Origin: Elymus sibiricus
Taxonomy: Eukaryota; Streptophyta; Magnoliopsida; Poales; Poaceae
Assembly (NCBI GenBank): GCA_039707655.1
Contig: CM077665.1
Span: forward strand, 305,722,486 to 305,786,485
Reading direction: 5' to 3'
DNA length: 64,000 bases
In this document: positions 57,139-64,000 of the stretch, piece by piece
How the letters are laid out: each line of letters opens with the position of its first letter
How positions within the stretch are numbered: the first letter of the stretch is position 1
Position numbers and translations under genes: made by a program
Notes under the pieces: generated by a model
Databases searched by the model: none
What the model was told of the DNA's origin: nothing
Seen by the model: only the letters and a program-made list of their open reading frames with translations

Positions 57139-60100
57139 GGCTAAGCGCGGAGGAGGAAGAATGGAAAACCTAGATCTGGGCTCTGGAAGCTCGGGAGATT
57201 GGGGAAGCAGGGATGCGAATGGGAAGTGCGGATAAGCCTTGGGGTTTTCTTTTCCTTTTATTGAGCTTACTGCCGGTTAGCCTCCCTTCACGGCACCGTG
57301 AATCTCTCCACTTCTCAAGGCGTGCGTGCCGTTATGCGCGCATGATTAAACATATCCCGTGTAAAATGGGGGACGATCGGTGCATTGATGGATCGTGCTG
57401 GTGGAAACGGCCTCGAACCGCGAATCGAGTCTTTACGACTGGTTTAGTGGTCGTGGCGAGCCGTGACCTTTCGTCTGAAAGGTTGTCAGAAATCACTATT
57501 TACTCCCTGACGTTTGGTCTATAGGGCCGGTTACTCATGGTGTTCGGACGATCTATGATCGGAAAAACTACACGTCGTCGGAGGCCGAACTATCCCGGCT
57601 GATCATTATTTGGAAAGGAGGAACTCGCCTCGCAAGACGAAGACTTTGATCACATGAAGCAGCCGAAGCTAGGACTCTTGGCATTGGAGGCTAGTTCGGG
57701 GGCTACTGAGGGAGTCCTGGTTTAAGGGGTCCTCGGGAGGCCGACCTATCTATTATAGGCCGGACTGTATGGGCCGTTCGCCGGACATTGGACTGATGAA
57801 AGACCCAGACTCCAGAAAGGAAGCTTCTAGAATCGTGGCGTATCCTCCACGTTTGAAGTAGTAAACACGCATGTTTATCCCTTCGACGTGTAACCGACCA
57901 TGTGTAAACCCTAGGGACCCCTGGCATCTATATAAGCCGGAGGGTTTTAGGTTGTAGAACAACAGAACTCATCTAGGGTTTTAGCTACTTGATCTCGAGG
58001 TAGATCAACTCTGTAATCCCCATACTATCAATATAATCAAGCAGGACGTAGGGTATTACCTCCATAGGAAGGCCCGAACCTGGGTAAAACCTTGTCCCCT
58101 TCGTCTCCTGTTACCATCGTTCCTAGTCTCACAGTTCGGGACCCCCTACTCGAGATCCGCCGGTTTTGACACCGACAATCCCCAAGCTTAATTCTTACTC
58201 GTCCTCGAGTAGGTAAATGATGAAAGAACTAATTTATGAAGTGTGAATGCTAGCATAATATATAAGTTTGATCATTGATAATTTCAGTCAATTTTCTAGC
58301 ATCATAACCAGCAACTTTTTCTCATAAAAATCATCATGATAGAGTAGCAATCAATTCACATGTCATGGTTCAAACAATGCATTCTACTGAAACTTAACAA
58401 TCTATGTTCTTGGTCACCAAACAATTGCAATTAAACTTATTCTCAGCAAAGTCTAAGTAAGAGCTCCACATACTCAATCATCATATAGTCTTCTATGATT
58501 GCTAGTACTCAAAGCATATTTTTAGAACAAATGGCATTCATCGAACATAGAGAAAGATAGGGGCTTAATGTTTCGCCTCCCAACTCATTTATCATAGAGA
58601 TAATTGTCAACAATAATAAGTCATGATCAAATATATTTGACTGGCCATATGTGCCTAGATCTTTCCCCACCACATGATGCTTGCCAACTAGAGAATAATT
58701 GAGGTTGAAATGAGAATGCATACTATTGACTCTTGCATAAAAGTAAATACTGAAAGGTAAAAGAAAGGCCCTTCGCAGAGGGAAGCAAGGATTTGCAGAG
58801 GTGCCAGAGCTCAAAGCTTAAATAAGAGATAAATATAATTTTGGGAGGTGCACCCTTCCTGACAACATTACGACCAAGAGTTATCAATATCTTCCATGTT
58901 AAACACATTAGCGGCGGTTCCCAAGTGGTAAAAGTAAAGGTTTACTCCCCCTCCACCAACAAACACACTCCACGGCTAGCCGAATCCACGGGTACCGTCC
59001 ATACCAACAACATTCCTCGGGAAGTTTTGTTTAAATATTTGCATTTTTTTTATTTCGGGACTAGGAATCCCTATTACCGCCCCTCTCGTGCAAGGACGAG
59101 TGAATAAACACTCATCATGAGAATAACCCGCTTACCATGGAAGATACTGACCACCCCCCGTCGCTCCATGAGCGGTCCAGGCACACAAAACAGATGTTTA
59201 TTTGAATGTTTAGAGGTGGCACATGCAAATTTACTTGGAATGGCAGTGAAATACCATATATAGGTAGGTATGGTGTACTCTTATGGAAGAAACTTGGTTC
59301 AAGGATTTGGATGCACAAGTAGTATCTCTACTTAGTACAAAGTGTTGGCTAGCAAAAGGTTCTAAACAAGCACCACATGTTGGAGGATCCATAACAATAT
59401 AAATTCTATGCAAATATACACAACCATAACTCATTACGTTGTCTTCCTTGTCCAACTTCAGCTAATTTGCTCAAGTTTGAAAATAATTAATGGGTATTCA
59501 CAATCATAGAAGATGTCCAAGATAATATATTTGTATGTGAAAGTTCTTTTCCTTATACTAATCTTTCACGAATTGCTTGTATGACCAATATTGTGATTCT
59601 CAAGCTTCAAAAGATTTCACTTTCTAAACCCAATGTGAAGCTACTACTAGGCATGATATGAACATATAATTTCAACTTCATGGTATTCAATTCATTCAAC
59701 AATTTACTCATAGGATATAAGTGAAGCACAAGAGTAAATGACAAGCCACTCTCAAAAGATATAAGTGAAGATCGATGAGTAGTCAAACAATTAAGTAGCT
59801 ATGTGAGGACTCTCTCTCTCTCAATAAAGATTTTCAGATATGAGTATTTTATTCAAACAGAAAACTAAAAAAATAGAACTCCAAGAATAGCACGCATCAT
59901 GTGAACGAATAAAAATTTAGGCTCAACATAGGCTAACCGATAGTTGACGAAGAGAGGTGGGATGCGTAGCATCCCCAAGCTTAGATGCTTGAGACTTCTT
60001 GAAATATTTACTTGGGGTGCCTTGGGCATCCCCAAGATTGAGCTTTTGTATCTCGTTCAATCCTCTTGTATCATGGTTTCACCTATTCTGAAAAGAACTC

Positions 60101-61542
60101 GTGAGATAGGTTAGTACACATAAGAATAAATCAACACTTCATGTACCGCCAAGACAAGTTGCATAATAATTTCCAAACATCATCTACTGTTTACTATCGT
60201 TTCCACAAATTATAAATACCAATATAGGCTATGGAAACTATAGAATAAGTAGATAACAAAACTATGATGGCAATCTGTCCAAACAGAACAGTCTGTAGCA
60301 ATCTATTAAAACAGTCTACATACGTAACTCAAAAAATTATGAAAATTTAGTACATGCTAAAGAATTTATATGAAAATACTGTGTAAAAATTTCAGAAACT
60401 TTCCATGTTCCAGTAAAATATGAAAATTCAAACACTACAGAGAAAGTTTCTTTTTTTACACAGCACACATCAAACATGCAATGCAGGCATCCTAAGGCAA
60501 TTCTTGGAACCTTTTATTGAAAAACAAGATTATCAATAACACCTAAAAGAAAATAACAAAATATAATGACGCTCCAAGCAAAGCACATATCATGTGACGA
60601 ATAAAACTATAGCTCCAAGTAAGATATACCGATAGTGTTGAAGACGAAAGAGGGGATGCCTTCCGGGGCATCCCCAAACTTAGGCGCTTGATTCTTCCTT
60701 GGATATTAACTTGGGGTTCCTTGGGCATCCCCAAGCTTAGGTTCTTTCCACTCCTTATTCTCCTCATATCGGTGTCTCACCCAAAACTTGAAAACTTCAA
60801 TCACACAAAACTTAACGGAACTTCGTGAGATGGGTTAGTATAATAAATAAAGATCATTCACTTAGGTACTGTCAAGACAAGATTCATAATTTTTCTCACA
60901 TAATACCTAAGTATTCTACCATTCCCATAATTTATATCATTGAATATAAGCTATGGGAACACTAAAACAATCAAACTATGCATGCAAAACAGAAACTGTC
61001 AAAAACAGAACAGTCTGTGAAGATCTGTAGTATAGCCATACTTTCCTGTCTCTAAAAATTCTGAAACATTAGGACAACCTGAAGAACTTGTATATGAATA
61101 CTGTGGAAAAAATTCAGATCATTATCGTGCTCCAGTGAAAAACTAAAATTCCTGTACTAGAGTCAAAAGTTTCTGTTTTGGTTCAGCATCAATTCTACTC
61201 ATCTTGTGAGTCATCCCAAAGGCTTTACTTCGCACTTTATTGAAATAAAAGACACAAAACATGATTACTACAGTATCTTAATCATGTGAACACACAAAAA
61301 CAGAAAGTAAAAGTGTTGGGTTGTCTCCCAACAAGCGCTTTTCTTTAAAGCCTTTTAGCTAGGCATGATGATTTCAATGATGCTCACATAGGAATAGTAT
61401 TTGAAACATGCAAGAGAGCATCATGAATGTCATGACAAGCACATTTAAGTCTAACCCACTTCCTATGCATAGGGATTTTGTGAGCAAATAATTTATGGTA
61501 ACAAGATTCAACTAGCATAGGAAGGCAAAATAAGCATAACTT

Positions 61543-62259
61543 TCAATCTTTCAACACATAAAGAGGAAACTTGATATTATTGCAATTCCTACAAGCATAT
61601 GTTCCTCCCTCATAACAATTTTCAGTAGCATCATGAAGGAATTTCACAATATAACTATCACATAAAGCATTCTTTTCATGATGCACAAGCATAGAATTTT
61701 CATTACTCTCCACATAAGCAAATTCCTTCTCATTCATTGTAGTGGGAGCAAACTCAACAAAATAACTATCATGAGACACTTGATTGACATAACCACATTC
61801 AATATTAAAATCATGATGACAAGTTTCATGGTTACTATCACTCTTTATAGCATACATGTCATCATCATAATCATCATAGATAGGAGGCATGCCATCATCA
61901 TAATAAATTTGCTCATCAAAACATGGGGGACTAAAAATATCATCTTCATCAAACATAGCATCCCCAAGCTTGTGGCTTTGCATATCATTAGCATCATGGA
62001 TATTCAGAGAATTCATACTAGCAACATTACAATCATGCTCATCATTCAAGGAATTCTCATTAAGTATTTTCATAATTCCTTCCTCTACCAATTGAGCACA
62101 ATTTTCTGAATCCTTATTTTCACGAAAGACATTATAAAGACGATTCAAATGATGCAAACTAAATTCCATTTTTTGTGGTTTTCTTGTATAAAACCAAACT
62201 AGTGAAAACAAGAAACTAAAAGATTTAATTTCAAGATCTAAAGATATACCTTCAAGCAC
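61543..62259 (-). CDS. Element D ORF, 238 aa, unknown function
   Basis: Minus-strand ORF starting just inside the primer binding site. The first methionine gives MLEGISLDLEIKSF; a second, KMEFSLHHLNRLYNVF, at about residue 31 may be the true start. The middle is very acidic (FDEDDIFSPP, YYDDGMPPIYDDYDDDMYA) and the end has paired cysteines (TYACRNCNN) before PLYVLKD and stop. I recognise the C-terminal part (EFAPTTMNEKEFAYVES, SYIVKFLHDATENC) as a sequence common in Athila-like elements of Triticeae, but it is not a known gag, protease or envelope domain. It is open in unit 2, while in unit 1 only the last third remains (27918-28165) before the duplication join. Confidence 0.55.
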   Translation of the reverse strand: MLEGISLDLEIKSFSFLFSLVWFYTRKPQKMEFSLHHLNRLYNVFRENKDSENCAQLVEEGIMKILNENSLNDEHDCNVASMNSLNIHDANDMQSHKLGDAMFDEDDIFSPPCFDEQIYYDDGMPPIYDDYDDDMYAIKSDSNHETCHHDFNIECGYVNQVSHDSYFVEFAPTTMNEKEFAYVESNENSMLVHHEKNALCDSYIVKFLHDATENCYEGGTYACRNCNNIKFPLYVLKD

Positions 62260-62264
62260 TCACC

Positions 62265-62282
62265 TCCCCGGCAACGGCGCCA
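62265..62282 (-). other. Primer binding site (Asp tRNA type), element D
   Basis: The minus strand reads TGGCGCCGTTGCCGGGGA, the usual site for tRNA-Asp in Athila-type plant gypsy elements, 10 bp from the LTR end at 62293. It sets the orientation of D as minus strand. Confidence 0.88.
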
Positions 62283-62292
62283 GAAAAGAGCT

Positions 62293-63906
62293 TGATGTCT
62301 ACTACGCAACTTTATTCTTGTAGACTCTTGTTGGGTCTCCAAGCGCAGAGTTTTGTAGGAAAGTAGCAATTTTCCATCAAGTGGATGACCTAAGGTTTAT
62401 CAATCCATGGGAGGTGTAGGATGAAGATGGTCTCTCTCAAACAACCCTGCAATCAAATACAAGAAATCTCTTGTGTCCCCAACACACCCAATACAATGGC
62501 AAATTGTATAGGTGCACTAGTTCGGCGAAGAGATGGTGATACAAGTGCAATATGGATGGTAGATATAGGTTTTTGTAATCTGAAAATATAAAAACAAGGA
62601 GCAAACGGTATATTAATGCTTGGAAACAAGGCCTAGGGTCCGTACTTTCGCTAGTGCAATCTCTCAACAATGCTAATATAATTGGATCACATAACCATCC
62701 CTCAACATGCAACGAAGAATCACTCCAAAGTTCTTATCTAGCGGAGAGCATAAGAAGAAATTGTTTGTAGTGTACGAAACCACCTTAAAGTTATCCTTTC
62801 CGATCGATCTATCCAAGAGTTCGTACAAAAATAACACCAAGTTATCCTTTCTGATCAATCTATCTAGAGTTCGTACTAAAATAACACCATATGATACGCA
62901 TTAACCAACTCTAATGTCACCTAGATACTCCAATGTCACCAAAAGTATCCATGAGTTAATTATGACGCATCAAACAATTTCAGATTCATAATACTCAATC
63001 CAACACAAAGAACCCCAAAGAGTGCCCCAAGATTTCTATCGGAGAACATGGTATGAAAATGTGCAATCAACTCCTATGCATAGATCCCCTAGGTCACCGG
63101 AATCAAGTTGATGCCTCAACATATATCAAGTGAATCAATAGAATACCCCAATGTCACTATGGGTATCCCACGCAAGACATACATCAAGTGTTCTCAGCCA
63201 AAATATTCAATCCAACATAATGACATCTCAAAGGGAAAGATTCAATTCATCACAACATGATAGCAAGGGAATAACATCATGTGATCCGACTATATTAACA
63301 AAGCCCGTGATACATCAAGACCGTGACATCTCAAGAACACGAGATAGAGAGAGCGATTGAACACATAGCTACTGGTACATACCCTCAGCCCCGAGGTAGG
63401 ACTACTCCCTCCTCGTCATGGCCTCCGGCGGGATGATGAAGATGGCCACCGGAGATGATCTACCCTCTCTGGCAGAGTACTCGAATGCCTCCAGATAGGT
63501 TTTTCATCGATAAAGAGAGTTCCAGCGGCGGAACTTCTCGTCTAGGGTTATTTCTGTTTTTTTTTTAATATCTAGGATTTTTGGGTGTCGGTTTCACGCG
63601 AAGATGGGTCACGAGTGGACCACAAGACACCGGGGTTGTGTCCACCTCGTGGCTCTTCTGGCCCTCCAACGAAGCTTCTAGTGCCTCTTTTGTACCAAAA
63701 AAATCGTCAAAAGTTTCGTTGCATTTGGAGAACTTTGATTTCTGCACAAAAAACAACACCATGGTAGTTCTGCTGAAAACAGCGTCAGTCCGGGTTAGTT
63801 CTAAATAAATCATGTAAAGTGCATCAAAACCATATAAAAGTATTGGAAACATAGGCAATCATGGCATGGATACTTCATAAATTATAGATATGTTGGAGAC
63901 ATATCA
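62293..63906 (-). mobile_element. Element D, 5' LTR
   Basis: LTR of 1,614 bp with ends TGATGTCT and ACATATCA, the only copy of the 5' LTR in the window. It is shorter than the 3' LTRs: it lacks about 20 bp near 62595 and about 40 bp near 63635, and it has other substitutions, so the LTR pair is clearly diverged. The TATA-like box is decayed near 63570. Confidence 0.88.
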
Positions 63907-63911
63907 ACGAT
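63907..63911. other. Right target duplication ACGAT of element D
   Basis: ACGAT directly follows the 5' LTR and matches ACGAT before the 3' LTR at 17892-17896, 45545-45549 and 51392-51396. The 5-bp length is normal for LTR retrotransposons. Confidence 0.88.
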
Positions 63912-64000
63912 TCACGCATATGTACGCTTGTGCTCAGACTTGGGTAAGGAAACTCAAATGACCTATATAATATATACCATAACACAAAACAATTGAAGAA
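63912..64000. other. Original flank of D, continuation of segment C
   Basis: TCACGCATATGTACGC and onward are found only here and should be the sequence that adjoined 17896 before D inserted. No gene is visible in 89 bp; it is AT-rich towards the end. Confidence 0.6.

Larger units (their letters stand above)
53071..58182 (+). mobile_element. Element E, complete copy b in unit 2 (TSD ATCCC)
   Basis: The element spans 53076-58177 (5,102 bp): left LTR 53076-53547, gag-leader-like ORF 53594-54142, antisense gene 57138 to about 54100, and right LTR 57707-58177. It is flanked by ATCCC at 53071-53075 and 58178-58182, exactly as in unit 1, so it is the same insertion duplicated and not a second insertion. 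Confidence 0.92.
28172..61796. repeat. Tandem segmental duplication, unit 2 (33,625 bp)
   Basis: Second copy of 401-28171. It is longer mainly because it contains an extra internal tandem copy of about 5.84 kb (49459-55305). It lacks 120 bp of LTR sequence present in unit 1 at 2079-2198. It keeps about 107 bp near 54050-54160 that are deleted in unit 1 at about 20542, and about 25 bp near 58340 missing in unit 1. After 61796 the sequence continues into the rest of element D, which unit 1 lacks because of the junction at 28171. Confidence 0.95.
58178..62292 (-). mobile_element. Element D internal region, unit 2, complete
   Basis: It runs from the split polypurine tract (ATCCCCAAGCTTAATTC) to the primer site at 62265-62282, about 4.1 kb without E. 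It contains the diverged ~0.7-kb direct repeats (59825-61215), at least five GCATCCCCAAGCTT-like motifs (one inside the ORF at 61958-61971), and one minus-strand ORF. No RT, RNase H or integrase is visible, so D is non-autonomous. Confidence 0.85.

Noticed and set aside
1..64000. Host single-copy genes, tRNA, rRNA, or organelle insertions
   Set aside because: No intact gene model, cloverleaf-like block, rRNA stretch or plastid/mitochondrial gene was recognised on either strand; all long frames are explained by transposable elements.

Overview
The window is nuclear intergenic DNA from a large-genome grass, most likely Triticeae (wheat, Aegilops, rye or barley type). I infer this from the repeat types: a gypsy LTR ending in the TGATACGTCTCC-type terminus with an Asp-tRNA-like primer site, a second LTR beginning TGAGGGAGTCCTGG, and a third, very long LTR family beginning TGTGACACCC. 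I found no ordinary host gene, tRNA, rRNA or bacterial feature. Nearly every base can be assigned to nested, mostly non-autonomous and decayed transposable elements.

Layout of the first unit: (A) a minus-strand gypsy-type element with giant LTRs (LTR 1-3425, internal 3426-7718, truncated LTR 7719-9502); (B) a truncated minus-strand protease/reverse transcriptase fragment (9503-13158) split by (H) a 1.77-kb Harbinger-like DNA transposon (10015-11787) carrying an unknown ORF; (C) a 4.7-kb segment with a CACTGG terminus holding exon-like pieces of a captured gene (13159-17896); (D) a minus-strand Athila-like element (left LTR 17897-19568), interrupted by (E) a plus-strand LTR element (19576-24576) that carries an antisense, apparently spliced gene; then more of D up to 28171.

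The main structural event is a tandem duplication. Bases 401-28171 (27.8 kb) recur as 28172-61796. The junction lies at a 4-bp CCAC microhomology that joins the inside of D to the inside of an LTR of A. Within the second unit, a further 5.84-kb stretch (C to E) is tandemly duplicated (43615-49458 and 49459-55305). The right end of D (62293-63906) and its matching 5-bp target duplication (ACGAT) occur once, after the second unit. D therefore has three copies of its 3' LTR but only one 5' LTR.

Reconstructed order of events: C, B and A are in place; D inserts into C (TSD ACGAT); E inserts into D (TSD ATCCC); the 27.8-kb tandem duplication follows; the 5.8-kb duplication follows in the second unit only. 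Three ORF systems (the Harbinger-borne ORF, the protease and the antisense gene of E) carry different disabling mutations in the two units, so they were more intact when duplicated and decayed independently afterwards. None of the elements appears able to encode its own full replication machinery; any mobility would have depended on relatives elsewhere.
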